From Gautieria morchelliformis (lineage: Eukaryota > Basidiomycota > Agaricomycetes > Gomphales > Gomphaceae), in contig WHVA01000195.1 of assembly GCA_015179125.1 (NCBI GenBank), positions 1-64,000 on the forward strand: 64,000 bases of DNA, read 5' to 3'. Made by a program: the position numbers and the translations under genes. This document shows, one piece after another, positions 21,113 to 33,654 of this stretch (the stretch's first letter is position 1; the number at the start of each line of letters is the position of its first letter). Below the pieces are notes generated by a model. That model did no database searches and had not been told where the DNA came from. It was given only the letters and a program-made list of their open reading frames with translations.

Positions 21113-24100
21113 CTACGATGCTTTAGGTGAAGTACCCAACAGAGTCTGCACTTCACTGATACACTCGGAGAGCCGTGTACCGACCTCCTTGGCGTACTCG
21201 AGAAGCGGTTTGATGGTTTCCGGCGTGAGTGCCAGCTTCGGGTCAGGAGAAAAGTCGCTGGGGGGTGCTGAACGTACCGTGCCCGACATAGCGGCCCTCC
21301 CGTTCTGCGACACTGGACGTGGAGGGTGCGCTTCGGACCAAGACGCAGTTCGCTCCACCGACCGTTTGAACTCTGGCGTCTTAGCGATCCGACTGGGTCT
21401 ATCACCGTCCTCTTCTGCGATGGAGAGGGGGAGACGGGAAGGTGGAGATGTTGCGGAGGGCGGTGAGTCCCATAGAGACGTCTGAGAAGTCGCCGGCGTC
21501 TTTTGAGGCGTCGCGGCAACCGGGTTCGAGTATGGGTAATTAATATGGCCACTCGACTGTGAGGCCGGTGCTTTCGTGAGCCTCTTCCCACGCACTGTAG
21601 CGCTTCCCGGGCCCGAGCCGACGACATCTAAATCAAGATCGCTCCGCGACATGCGTTCCCAGTCTGAATACTCTCCCGCGGTGGCGGCAGCAGCCAGATC
21701 AGGCTCCCGCTCACCCTCGGACGGAACGGTCCCGTTGCCTTTGGGAGACGCATCTTTATGTTTGCCATTTGCGCTCCCCTCCTTCACGTTCTTGTTCCCG
21801 AGACGGAAGATGTACGCGAGGGAGGGGCGGCGTGGACTTTTCGGGGGTAGGGTTCGGGTGGTGGGGTGATCCAATGCTACATTGAGTGCGGCGCCGGCCT
21901 GCCGGGTCGCATGGTGCCCGTCATGCTGATGCCAAGGCGATCGCCGGCGATTATAGTGGTCATCTTCGGGACTATTGCTCATGCTAGATTCCGAACCCTG
22001 TTGCCCGTGAACAATCTCGCCAGTTGTGCTCAGTCTCCCTTCGGCAACAGCATTCCGCTTGAGCCCGCGAAGGATCTCCCTAAGCCCCAACATGCCCAGC
22101 CTGCTTGTTCGACGTTTCTTCTCCTTGCCCTCCTCTCTCGTCTCCGCTGCGGCGACTGCACCTTGCGGGTGAGCATCGATTGAGCTTTCCTCCGACGGGA
22201 GTGTCACCGCACTGGGATTCCAAGCCCGCCACGGCTGCACTTCCGTTGTGACATACGGACGTACTTGTGGGTGTGGATAGCCTGCGCCATAGCCATATGG
22301 TCCAGCCGCATATGCCAGGCTGGCGGGATCGGGGGTATTCAGCATGTCCTTTAGCAGCCTTAGTTGCCTGGCGCTAAGATCATGCCTCCCCGTCGATGCA
22401 CGCCACTGCGAATGATGTAGAGGACTAGCTTGCGGAGGGCCTTTGGAATTCGACGTTGGCGAGATGGCCTTGTTAAAGAGAGAACCAGGGTCGGACATAG
22501 ACGACGCATGGGCGATGGGTCTCAAGATGGCATGTTGCGCCTCTGATGATTTCAGCTTCAGAGAGTCTTCGGCACGAACATTCAACGTAGATGTTGACCG
22601 CGTGGCCAGGTTCGGATTTGACGCCGTGCCTACCGCAACCTCGGATCCGCCGCCAAGCTCGACGAGGAGTTCTGCGCACTCCCACCAAATGCCGTATTCA
22701 TGCTCCAGCCGAACAAGCTCCCGACTAACCTCGTGCGATGCTCGCGAAATGCTGCTTGCTGGGTGAGGCAGAGTTGGCGAGTTGAGCGAAACAGCTTGGT
22801 GAAGATTCTGTACGGACGGGTTGGAAGGGGACATAATGGCCTTCCTTGCCATTCCCGCCCGAGACGTCGGTCGTGACGGAAGGTGAAACTGTACTTGAGC
22901 AGCGGCTGACGCGGGTGCTCCGGATGCTTCATATGCAGCTCGTAAGGCGCCGAGCAGCGCGGTGTAGGTCGCCTGTAGCCGTTTGAGTTCTACCGGATAC
23001 ACATTCAGTCAGCAAGTGATATCCAACAGGGCTGGGGTGGCCAAGAACCACCTCAGATGGAAAGGTAGTTGAATAATTTGATACTTACGCTCCACACACC
23101 CCGCAAATTCCCTCACCATGCCCATGTCTCTTCGGAGACCTTGTTGCGCTCTCGATATCCGCGCTGGGATCTTGAGCTCGCCCAACGGCGGAAGCTGCGG
23201 CTTATGTTCACCGAGCGTGTTCAGTGGCGTCTTGAGATCGCCAAGAGAATTGCGGCGGAGGCCTGCTGGATGCGAAGGAGACCCTGTAGAGCGTCCGAGG
23301 GATGCTGACTGTGACGGGGGCGTTGAAGGTGCCGGAGGCAGCGATGGGGAATGGGGTTGTGATGGTGCTGTCGTCGGGCGCAATTCTAATACTGGACGTT
23401 GCTCCGCGGGAGCCGGTGAAGCAAAATTGCATGATCGAGGGACAGCTTCGGGAGTGGGGGTATCGACTGGGCGCTGGACCGGAGCGGGTGTTGCTGGCGA
23501 ACGTTTTATAGGTGACTCCGAGCTTGAACTTTCTCCTGGTGGTCTTACTAGGAGAGAGCTCTTGCTCGTCGAGAACGATTGTGGATGCTGTGACTGTTGG
23601 ACAGGGACATTCTGGAGTGATCGATATACAGACGCCGTGAAAGAAACCCCCGTATGGGCCTCGGCAACAGGAGAATCGTCGTAATCCGCCCAAGGTAATG
23701 AACCTCTCCTTGCATATATCCCAGACATGGGGGAGTCGAGCTCCATTGGTGGTAATAGTCCCTTGCCGTCACTGGGTTGATGAGACTCTAATCGCACGTT
23801 TGAAGTATGTGAGGTGGGCTTTTCCTCGCCTGAACCTGGATGATAGCCCGTTTGTGAATGAGGTCGCATCACTACTTCCTTTCTGGCGGCGTCTTCTGTG
23901 CCATCTCCGGCCCCCGTGCTCTTCGTCCGCTTATGCGTATGGCCGGCATTAACAAGGGAGAGTCTTCGGACCCCGTTCATGAGTCCTCGCATTCCGCCTT
24001 CCCTGTCCTTACTCTCTCCTCGTGCCTTGGCATCCTTCTCGGGACTGTCCCCAGCAGAGGGTGACAAGGCAACTCCGGGTGAAATCGACCCAGAAACAGA

Positions 24101-25722
24101 TAAACCCGCATTACGACCCATACTTAGGCCCCCATTGCGCGGCAACAACATTGACATGGGTCTAGTTCCTTTATTTGGCCGAGATTCTGGACGGTCTCGC
24201 GATAAAGACCGTCTGGAGGAACGAGTAGGACTTACTGGCTCCTCCAGTTTATGAGAACCGGGGGATCCCGCTACTCTGAGAGTAGGGACGAGCTTGCCTT
24301 TCCCTTTTCGCGGAGTTGGCGTCTTTCCCTCTGCATCCTGGTCATCGTCATCCTCTATAGGTTCCCTCCTTCGCCGCAGGCCCAGGGTAGTTCCCCGTTT
24401 AGATGGGGTCAGCTGCGGGGTATGGACAACTGGGGTCGTTGTGTCTTCCTGAACAGATTCAGCGGCCCCACCAGCCCGAAAAAACCAGCCCGATTTTAGT
24501 CCGCTTGCGCTTTCTCCCCTGCTTCGCCTCGCCAAATTGCCAGGTGCAGGTGTAGGTGAGGCAGCCCGCAAGTCAAGATCAGCAGAGTCCCCCACCGACG
24601 TACGACCTTCCGGTCCCACGGATGACTCCTCTTCACGGGTAGGTACTTCACTTGGTCCATGTGAGCTCTTCCCTTCGCTTGGAGCAGTCGAATTCTTTGC
24701 TCGTCTCCATCCCGACAGCGCAGGATCATCTGGACCCATACTACGCCTCGCCCAGCGCTTGAAACTTCCAATGCGAGTCAGGAGCCCCGACGAAGGGGTG
24801 GGTGGCGCGCTAGGCAGCGGTGGCCGTGAAGGTGACTCCGAGGTTAGTTGTTGTGGTGCACGAGGCGGTGTGGTAGGTCGCGGGAGATCAAGTTCAGGAA
24901 CATTGACTGGGACGGAAAGTGGTACCGGGACTGGGTCGGGCTCGCGGTCCTCCAGCTCGAATATATCCGCTTCCGGAGGGCGACTCTTCTTGCGTAAGCG
25001 TCGGCCTTTCCGGGGCGGTGTCGATCCCACCGCATGCGGGTAGGATCGCATCACCGATAGGTGTGGCGCAGAGCTGTTTGAGGAAGGCATGAGAGGGTCC
25101 TGGGAGTAAACGGAGGCGCGATCACGCGTCGTACTCGAGAGCGGGATGGAGAACGAGGATAGAGTGGGTGATGAGGTCGAGGGCGGTAGGACGGTGTGTG
25201 CTTGGAAATGAAGGGCGGGATGTAAAGGCGGGATAGGCAGTGGCAGAGCAGGTTCTGGAGGCCGGGAGGTGGGTCGCCCTGTGACTGTCTTGTCTTCGTC
25301 GATTTCACTGGGACCAGGCTCCCGCATCTGGCGGTGCCGGATACCACTAGCAACTTCATTGGGAGTCTCAAGCTCATTGTCGGAAGAATCCCAGTCCTCG
25401 ACGTCGTCGTCGTCAACTTTTCGGGTGCGTTTGACGGGTGATGTATGTGTATTGTCATCTTCGTACGCGTCATCCCAGATCTCCTCCTGCTCAAATGACT
25501 GTGCGGGGCGTGTGGGCGCGTCCATCGCGTCATTTGCATTGTCTCCTGCACTAGCAACTACCCCTGCTTGAAACTCAAAGTCGTCGTCCCAGTTCTCCGA
25601 CGGTGAAGCTATTAGAGAGTCTCAGACTTTGTATATCCAACAAGAGTGATACGGCATAACACACATGAGTCGTGAAGAAGACGCGTTTCAATTCTACGGG
25701 GGTCGTCGTCACTTGTCATCAT
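21113..25722 (-). CDS. Large low-complexity protein, possibly Byr4/Bfa1-like scaffold
   Basis: Three exons on the minus strand: 25698-25722, 23089-25608 and 21113-22989. The lengths sum to 4,422 nt, an exact 1,474 codons including the stop, which supports the model. The N-terminus has SENWDDDFEF, then QEEIWDDAYEDD and VEDWDSSDNE, short Trp-Asp acidic motifs like those of Byr4/Bfa1, the scaffold half of the Spg1/Tem1 GAP that restrains the septation or mitotic exit network. The middle is Ser/Pro-rich, with basic patches (KGRRLRKKSR; FKRWARRSMG) and many SP/TP sites. The C-terminal exon begins with a helical segment (QLKRLQATYTALLGALRAAY) and ends in another (PLLEYAKEVGTRLSECISEV). No membrane segments. 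It is far longer than the roughly 600-residue yeast proteins, so the family call is tentative; the gene itself is well supported. Confidence 0.8.
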
Positions 25723-25856
25723 TCGTGTTCAGTGTTCAAAGAGCGATATGTGTATTTCGTGATATTTGGGTGGGCGATTACAGTGTGTCTTCGTTCGCTG
25801 TCGTCACTGCCGTAGTCGTCGTGAAAGTACTATCGTCGTGGTCGTCGTCAACTGAA

Positions 25857-25863
25857 ATTTATA
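25857..25863 (-). promoter_or_regulatory. TATA-like element upstream of the large minus-strand gene
   Basis: TATAAAT on the minus strand, about 135 bases upstream of the ATG at 25722. Spacing is plausible for a fungal promoter with a short 5' leader, but there is no further support. Confidence 0.3.
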
Positions 25864-25869
25864 GATGAG

Positions 25870-26279
25870 TGGAGATCGCGTTTGCGGAGTTGGAAATGGT
25901 CCTTGTTCTCCGGAACCCCCATGTTTGAGGCGCAAATTGACCCTTGTTCCTTAGAACATTATTGAACTCTATTTTGATGATTCCATTCAACTAACTGGTA
26001 CTTGGAAAAATGATTCATCTTGAAGCTTGAAGCTTAATGTTTCTGTTTTTCAAGTCTCAGAATCTATCTTCTTTCCCAAGGCGCCACAACTTGCACAAGG
26101 ACTGAGCAAGATATCTAATGCAGGACTGCTGTGAACATCCGACGGCGCTCTTGTAACTTCCGTTAATAGAACAACGGATGGCACGAGGATGTCATTGTAT
26201 ACCCGATGGTAACCGGCGTAGCAGTCAGCCGCCAAGTTGTATGTGCTCGCGAACATGGAACCGTTTCCTACATGCACTC
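25870..26279. other. Intergenic between divergent genes
   Basis: No gene seen. It probably holds the promoter of the minus-strand gene. The duplicated block that includes the ABC transporter begins near 26280. Confidence 0.4.
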
Positions 26280-29200
26280 ACTACTTTGTGCAGGTTTCAT
26301 ATTCGACGGTCTCTATGTGGCCTAGCGTAAGCAATCCTGCGTCGAAGTTGGTATCGTTTACCACACTGATTATACATGTTAGCCTTTTAATCAGCCATGC
26401 TTACAAGTACGGTTGGTTTGCCACCTAGGTATCATCTTTTTTTACGTCTCGCTATCTAGACACACAACTGTGGCTGCAAGATGGGCGCCAAGTGTTACTA
26501 CATACGATCAAGCACAGTACTCAATTTCATCACGGAAGCTCTTCAGGTTGCGCTGAAGGCTGGCAAATCAGTACCCGGCACTATTCCGCAACGGCCACTG
26601 ATGCCCCCACTGGGTGCGATTGAACATTGGCCGAAACGTGTGACAACTTCGTGCCAATCGATCCTTAGCGCTTAGTCCTTTGAGCAAGCTACCTACGTAA
26701 AATCAGAGTCCTTCTTTTGTCGCTCAGAGGAGCAGCGCTGCGGCACATGTTTCTGGGACAGCTATGCGTATGAACAGCCTCATTGGCAGAGAACATGATA
26801 AGCTATTCAGTGAGTCGAAGTTGCGGAACCGATTGCAAATACATATGTCGATATAAAACCGTTGGCCATTTCAGTGTTCAACACCATAGCGCCAAGACCA
26901 CTGGCAGTCCCTCAGGTATGTCTGATAAAGATGCCAAAAGCTCCAAGGCACCTGTCGAGCTACCTTTCGACCCAGAAGGCGGACGTATAACCCACACCCG
27001 AATTGGAGTCTGGGATTTATACGAGAAATCAGAGGACCAAATTAGACCATGGCTTTCGTGGCCTTCGTTTCAAATCGTAGACGAGTTGCTCACATCGCTC
27101 CCTTATCTTCTCAGAGCTTTCAAGACACTCGCAGCCCTTTGCCCCAAGATACTAATGGTCTATTTTATTACAAGACTCATCACATCCCTCGTGCCTGCGG
27201 CCACCCTCTATTATTCAGGCCAGTTACTTCAAGTAGTTCAAACGTCGATAGACTCTAGAAGCGTAGACCCCACCCTTTTACTACGCGTCCTTGGTTGTAA
27301 ATGTGCCTGTGGGATCGCTGAATACCTCACTCAGCTAATCTCAAACTGGGCCACCACTCTGCTTTCCGAATCCATGCTTTCGCATTACTCTGTGCACGTC
27401 CTTCGAGCGCACCTACGATTGGACGTGCCATCGTATGACGATCCTTCCGTGCGAGGGCAGCTCATATCACCCCGCGCAGTGACGAACAAGGCTTGGGATG
27501 CAATCGATCTTTCGACTATTATCGTATCAACACTGCTTAGATTAATCACTCAGTTCACGGTTCTCATCGCTGTGCTCAGGGGGCACCCGGACAGCATGCT
27601 ATTAGCCTCTCTGAGCTTTGCCGATCCCGTTTTGAATTTCGTCAGACGACGCACGAATTACCTGGGCGGAAGTATGGCATTTCAACTCCATATACCCTTT
27701 TGCAAATAGGTAACGGATTTTATTTAGCATGGGCTGCAACTTGTCACAGCCAAGATTTCCTTCGCATGGAGGGATTTAGAATACTCGCGGAGACAGCTGA
27801 ATATCGCAAAGAACTGGTGGCAGGAAATCTCCAAAACTATATTGTATCAGGTCTGTGACAGTATAATCATAGATGAAGCCTTCGACCTTTAACCCGTACC
27901 CTCTTTCGATAAGAATTCAAAGCTGCCCGCGATCGAATTGGCATCGACAGTGACGTGAGCTTCCATGAAGCACGCCGCTATTTATATCTGGGCAGGCATG
28001 CATTTTCCTTGTTTTCGTTCCTTCGCCACCCTATGCAAGAACTCCCCCAAGTAAGTCACGAAAACGCTTAACTCATGGTTTCGTTGAGCTCACCACGAAA
28101 TCCATAGCTTGTTTTTACCATACGTGCAATGCAGTCCCCTCGTTCCATACCAATTTCTTTGGCCTCCTTAGCGCTCATCAAACAAACGGTTGCCGATTTT
28201 GAACAGCCACTAATGTTCCTACTTAATCGTACTTCATCCCTGTCACAGACGCTTGGATCTCTTCGTCGATTATATGAGATGTCGAACTTGAAGAATCAGG
28301 TTGTCGATGGGACCGAGCCGTATCCTGAAAACCGTCAAACATTGCAAACAGGAATCTCCGTCGAGTTCAGGTTAGTCGTTGCATGCTTGTTTGCTTGCCA
28401 ATATTTAATGCGCTCATGGAATGGACGTCACAGAAACGTGTCGTACAAGTATCCAGGGAGTGAAAAATACGCACTACGGAATGTTTCCTTCAAGATAGGC
28501 GCAGGACAGCTCTGCGTTATAGTTGGATCTAACGGTTCAGGTAATTCTCATAGTCGTCGACAAGAACGACAGCTCACAGCCTATGCTAGGAAAAAGCACG
28601 GTCTTGAAGCTCTTAACCAGATTGTACGACCCTAACGAAGGTATAATCCTCGTCGATGGCCGTGATATCAGGAACCTCAAGTTGGAGGACTTGCGAAGCT
28701 GCATGTCTGCTTTGTTTCAAGATTATACTCACTTTCCGTTGTCGGTATGTTTGCTGCCTCTTAAGGCATAGGTCCCCTGTACGATTTGCTTCAACAGATA
28801 AAGGAGAATATTGGCATGGGTGATCCTAAAAAGGCCAAGGACGAGGAGCGCATTCGTCAAGCTGCTGCATTGGGTGGCGCTACCGAGTTTATAGAAGAAC
28901 TTGCCGAGGGTTTCGATACTATCCTCTCACGACCAGTTAGCGACATTTACTCGGGCCTTCCTGAGGGCACAACGAGCCTTTTTGGAAGAAAAGTCAACTA
29001 TAGTGGTCTGAAATCCCGTACAGGCCACACGCAAGCATTCAAGCTCTCAGGAGGTCAAATGCAACGTCTCGCTGTGTGAGTTTCTTTCCTGGTGTACGTA
29101 ACTCGAGGCTGAACTGGCAGTACAGCTCTCGCACCTTTATGAGATCTCTTGGAGACGATTCTGACGTTGGCCTTCTTCTATTCGATGAACCAAGGTGACT

Positions 29201-29660
29201 CCTTACAGGATTCACATATCGCCGTATGCCTAATTCGCACGGGAAATGCAGTGCTTCTCTTGATCCAGGTGCTGAGCACGGTTAGACAATATTCCGAGAT
29301 ACGATGTTACTTGCTCATTTGGAATCCAGACTTATTCGAACGTCTGCGTCAGCTCCGTGGCAATAAGACGATGATATTCTCATCACATCGTTACGGACAA
29401 CTCACTCGCCATGCCGATCTGATATTGTAAGTCTTGTTGTGAACGCGACCTCAAACTGACACATTCCGAAGGTACATGGGGGACTCGACGGTTCTTGAAC
29501 TTGGAAAGCATGAGGACCTAGTTAAACGGGGCGGCGGCTATTCCAAGATGTATCATATCCAAGCCTCCCAGTTTCAATGATGAATCGATTGTCTACCGGA
29601 TATGTCAATTTACGAAGAATTGACGCAGGATAAGAAAGTATTCAGCGCTGTCTGCACCAA
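26280..29660 (+). repeat. Segmental duplication, copy 1
   Basis: This block matches 43010-46450 in the same orientation: about 0.6 kb of upstream sequence (shared TTCATATTCGACGGT and GTAAGCA words), the whole ABC transporter gene and about 80 bp of 3' flank ending at GTCTGCACCAAGTAT. Upstream parts carry many small indels; the gene body has almost none. Here a CACTG-ended repeat starts directly after the shared end, at 29666. Confidence 0.9.
26918..29580 (+). CDS. Half-size ABC transporter, copy 1
   Basis: Eleven exons: 26918-27671, 27710-27850, 27914-28050, 28108-28370, 28434-28540, 28590-28744, 28798-29075, 29126-29194, 29252-29280, 29330-29426 and 29472-29580. They total 2,139 nt, exactly 713 codons with the stop (712 residues). 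One transmembrane domain (about residues 60-400) precedes one nucleotide-binding domain. Walker A is GSNGSGKST, split by the intron at 28541-28589. The signature is LSGGQMQR, Walker B is GLLLFDEPSASLD, and the H-loop is SSHR. All ATPase residues are present, so it should hydrolyse ATP as a dimer; the export substrate is unknown. The start was chosen at the ATG shared with copy 2. An upstream in-frame ATG at 26783 exists only here. The first intron is very short (38 bp) but conserved in both copies. Confidence 0.88.
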
Positions 29661-29665
29661 GTATA

Positions 29666-30090
29666 CACTGTGGATAGCGAATCCATTGAAACCTAGTGGG
29701 TTTACCCATGGGGTTTCTGTTTTCAGTGGGTACACCATTGAAACAGCCCCCATTGAAACAAACCAATGAAATTATTCAAGTGGTTGGACCAGTAGAATTT
29801 TCAGTGGCTTTGTCACTTAGTTTCCGTGCCATAGGAACTACATATTCAATGTAATTATCATGAGAATTTCAGTGCTCAAAGGCCTGGGTTGCCATTGTTC
29901 GCACACTTAAAAATTTTCAAGATAGCTCATGGAGCACTCAGTGAAATCCAATGAATTAATATATATATTTCTGGGCAAATATACTGAAGTTTCCATATAT
30001 GTATCAATGAATTTCCATGCTTGAGGTGCTGGAATGCTACTGCGGCCCCAAGTGACAACTGCTTTTGAGATACAGCACTAAGTATAAGTA
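29666..30090 (+). mobile_element. CACTG-ended repeat with CATTGAAAC words
   Basis: Begins CACTGTGGATAGCGAATCC directly at the end of the duplicated ABC block and contains repeated CATTGAAAC and CCAATGAA words. The inverse sequence CACTGTGGGTAG lies at 42308 reading leftwards, so the two are related copies in opposite orientation. The right end is taken as the start of the next CACTG repeat. Non-coding. Confidence 0.5.
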
Positions 30091-30242
30091 CACTGTAGAA
30101 AGAATAAGTGCTATATTTCAGTTCCGCTTGCACTACAGCTAAATTACAGTACCGACTTGTACTGAAATTTAGGTACAGGAAAAAATGCAAAGTCCAAATG
30201 ATGAATGAGATTTTTTTTTTATCTAATCATGATCAATCTCCA
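30091..30242 (+). mobile_element. CACTG-ended MITE-like repeat (copy 3)
   Basis: Begins CACTGTAGAAAGAATAAG and closely follows the copy at 13430-13650, including GCACTACAGCTAAATTACAG and the CATGATCAATCTCC end. It has a deletion of about 60 bp relative to that copy. Confidence 0.6.
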
Positions 30243-30877
30243 GAAGCCAACTAAGTACTAGTGCAAGTGTCTGGGGTATGATCGCGAGTTGCGCTAATAC
30301 CTAGTAGGCAAGATAATCGATTTCCGGTGGAAGGCGAAAGGCACAGGACGAGTCGGAGTACAACCTGGCTGACTAATGCAAGAACGAATGTATGCGCGCT
30401 CTTCATCCTTCGCTCTCGCCATCGCCACCATGGTCAGCCCCTCAACTCACCTCATCGTAGCGCACGTAGTATTCTTCTCCCACTCTCCTCCTTACACCCG
30501 TGTCCTGGTTGGGCAGAGTCTTGAACTCAGCCTGACCGCACACGCGAGATTGACCCCTCCTGCACGATTACCGGACCACCTGCACGCTCAGCCACAACCT
30601 GAGTGACCCCAGGTTCTCCACCACCACACCAGGTAGTTGTCACAGCTGTTCTTTGTGGCGGAAGCTGTCACACGATTTGATAGAGAGACTGATTGAGGCT
30701 GTGAAAAAGAAGATGGTGAGTTGGGTGTTTGCTCGACCCATCCCCTGTGTACAACACGTACATCAATGATCCCTCCTCCAATATTTCCGACAAGCATGTC
30801 AATGAGGTACGTTAGTATTTTGAGAACTAACAGAACCGGTCAGCACCTTTCTGTGAAAGCCTATCGCGGCGGCGGGT
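30243..30877. other. No gene recognised
   Basis: Sequence upstream of the glycosyltransferase remnant. It may include decayed 5' parts of that gene, but I see no supporting motif. Confidence 0.35.
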
Positions 30878-31170
30878 GTGGGTGTGGGCGTGAGCTCGAA
30901 CTCGGCACGCTCGGGCGTGACCACGCTCACGACGACAACGTCAAGCAGTGCGCTGACGGCTGCGGATGTGGAGCTCGACATCGAGGAGCACGCACTGCAC
31001 CTGGCGGTCAAGGGGATGTTTGAGGAGATCGGGCGGCGGTGGATGCCGTGGGCAGCGAACGGGCGCGCCATACGTGTGGGCGAGCTTATCCTGATTGTGG
31101 ACTCAGACACGCTGTACTGGAGGATTGCCTCAGGGATGCGATTGGGGTCTACCTACCACGCGCACGACGA
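30878..31170 (+). pseudogene. GT2-like glycosyltransferase remnant, first part
   Basis: An open segment with EEIGRRWMPWAANGRAIRVG followed by ELILIVDSDT, the pre-catalytic region and DSD metal-binding motif of a fungal membrane glycosyltransferase 2 family. Directly after, the frame shifts by one, and the next frame gives LEDCLRDA, the expected continuation. A later piece of the same domain (QLAESPKVAIIEHESG) is found at about 41705-41752. The gene is broken by the frameshift and separated from its continuation by the gypsy element and duplicated filler. Confidence 0.45.
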
Positions 31171-31337
31171 GTTTACTGTTTAGTATAATCTCCAGGCTCC
31201 ATGAGGAACGGGAAGCACCATGGAGATATCAGCCTCTGCGCCGCGGCGCTCCGTCTATGGCGAGGGTGTGCATGTGCACGCTGCATCGACTACTCCTTTT
31301 TTCACCGCAAGCCCGCGGGTGAGGACGAGTTGACGAC

Positions 31338-31551
31338 TGTAAAGATGTCTATCTTAAGCCTTAAGTCACAAGAGCACGACAGAACTTGACCAATGTGTGG
31401 TATTCTGATGCTACGTAGTGACAGTGTAAGGGTAAGATGCGATGGGGACCGCTAGCCGGTTCCCATGCATAAACTATACAGTGGGTCCCTAAGGGGCCCA
31501 CTGGGATTATGTAAATAACTAATGTACATGTAGATACACGGGTTATTTACA
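31338..31551 (-). repeat. 3' LTR of the family A element
   Basis: 214 bp with TGTAAA/TTTACA inverted ends, differing from the 5' LTR at one position. The adjoining tract CCCTCCCCCTCT (31552-31563) is the purine-rich plus-strand primer on the coding strand. Confidence 0.92.
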
Positions 31552-31587
31552 CCCTCCCCCTCTATAGACAACTATAGGGGTTAACTA

Positions 31588-33564
31588 CTACTCATAGAGG
31601 TCATCCATGAGGGAGTCCTCTAGAGTGGCCGATACGATGATGTCGTCATCGTACGGGGCCGGTGGAGCACGTGACTCCTCCAGGGGCACCTCCACGTCAT
31701 CGGTGGTGATTGGGTGAGGCTGGTCGGCCTCACCACTAGCGGCGGTATCCGCTTGGGTGATGGGGCCACGTCCTCACGGAGCATGGCCTCAACGGCCCGG
31801 TCCTCAGTCTGAGGAGGGGGCCGGAAGCGCGCCAGCTCTCGGTCGAGCTGGGCGTGAGTGAGGGGTCGCGGCACCGCGGCCCTCACATGGCTGGTCTCAA
31901 TGACCTTTTGTTGGCCCTCGCGGGCGGCGGCACTGAATGCCGCGCCGGTGATGCTGCGTTGAACATAATGTTCAACGTGCGCCACTCGCTCGCGAGTGAC
32001 TCCCGCGTAGCGGGCCAACCATCTCGCGATCTCCGCGAGTGGGATGTCAGGGCCGGCTCGGCCCTCCACAGGGAATGGGCCCGTGATTGAGAGCCGCAGG
32101 GTGGTGCTCTGAGGCGTCAGCACTTCCCTGGCGTCGATGAGGCTCGACCATTGGTCTGTCGAGCCGAAGAGGTCGAGTAGCCTCGCCCTGAGAGGTGATG
32201 CGACCCCTTTGACCTGGGGCGCAAGGGCCTTCAACCACATCCAGACGTCCATGTCATCTAGGTTGAAGGTGCCATCCGCGTTGTCACGGATGGTGGATGG
32301 GATCCCTTCAGGGTTGTGTATCCAACCCTTCAGAATGGCCGCGATGTTGTGCGGGGTACCGCCTGCTATCACGAGACAATCCCTTTTGGGATTGCGAGCG
32401 TGTTGTTCGCGCTCGATGCGTTTGAATACGCCGATCATCTCGCGCGTACGCGCAGCTGCAGCGTTTCTTTTGCCCGCGCTATGAGTTCAACGAAGCGTGG
32501 GTCGTCAAGCGGGCAGACGTCGTACCATTGAGTACAACACTGTTGGGCCTTCCTACCGGCCGTGGTAGGAGGCCCGACTCGGAGATCGGTGGGTCTCCGA
32601 GTGGTATGATCACTCCCTCCCCCAGGTAGGGAGGGTGAACTGTCCCCACCGGTGGAGGCAGGGCCATGCCAGGCCCGATGTACTGGGCCTCGATCTGTGC
32701 TACCTGCCGCTGAAGGGCGGGGTCGTTGACGGTGTGCAACGATGACGCCACTAGGTAAGCGCTAATTGCACTTTCCTTCGCAATGGCTAGCCCATTGACG
32801 GTGTGGGGGGAGCCGCGCAATTTCTTGCGCTTTTTCTTTGGCTGCTCTGCCAGCCTCTGTGCCCGTTCGGGGTCGTACGTCTTCCAGACGGATGAGTTGG
32901 ACTCCCATCCATCGGGGACGCTGTACGCAGAGTTGGAAGGCGCGCTCTGCCCTTCCGTCGTTGTCGGGTCGGGGTCGGTGCCGACAATCGGGACGCTAGC
33001 CCCGATGTTGTGCGCGCCGGCAACGGCGCCGTCGCGCGAGGTGAGGATGGCCCGGCCACTGGGCCGTGGCTGGGTCATGTCGCGGCCTTTTTGAGGCAGC
33101 GTGGACCAGGGTAACCTGGAGCTGGGCTGCGCTCAGCTGTTGCTCCAGTTCCTTGATCCTGGCACGCTCGGTTGCAAGCGCGTCGTCGCGGTCCTCGACC
33201 GCGCGTTCCAGCTCCTTGACCTCTTTTTTAAGGTCGTGGATGTCCCGGAGGGGCTCTTCTCGCGCGTCACGTGTGATACCCCTTGGGAGCCATCCCCAAG
33301 CTGCATCGACGGCGTCACCGATGTCTTCATCCCGCAATTTGACCTTGCGGGTGCCGGTCGCGGCCCTAAGGTGCGTGGCGTAGTCCGCGCATGTTGCGCA
33401 ATCGTCTGGGTGGACAATGGCGAGGGCGTCCTCCCATCCCACGATCATCCAGTGCTCCTGGTCTATTGGAGTATGGAGAATGTCTGCGGCCCCCTCCTCG
33501 GGGCCGTTGTTCGCGTTGTGGACGTTGACGGATCAACGTCCATCCCATCTTTGGGGGGCATCAT
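31588..33564 (-). pseudogene. Extra ORF in env position of the family A element
   Basis: Between integrase and 3' LTR lies an additional long coding region, read from ATG 33564 to TAG 31588-31590, about 650 codons once frameshifts near 33475, 33060, 32500, 32450 and 31770 are allowed for. Order: an acidic N-terminus, a DDCATCADYATHL segment with two cysteines, a coiled coil (LKKEVKELERAVEDRDDALA), a basic cluster resembling a nuclear localisation signal (PKKKRKKLR), a Pro-rich stretch, a globular part with DVWMWLKALAPQV and ARYAGVTRERVA, and an acidic tail. There is no signal peptide and no membrane segment, so it is not a typical envelope protein. Its 3' end is also present at 3387-3865, so it belongs to the family and is not a one-off capture. 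Function unknown. Confidence 0.65.
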
Positions 33565-33654
33565 CTTCGTGGGTAGATGATGGTGGTTGCTTCCAAGAAG
33601 CGATGCGCCTCGGAAAGATCCGAGGCGAAAATTTAACCCGCCGTGGCCGGCGCG

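Noticed and set aside
26783..26917. Upstream ATG extending ABC transporter copy 1 by 45 residues
   Set aside because: Not conserved in copy 2, where the matching region has other starts; the shared ATG at 26918/43694 is preferred.
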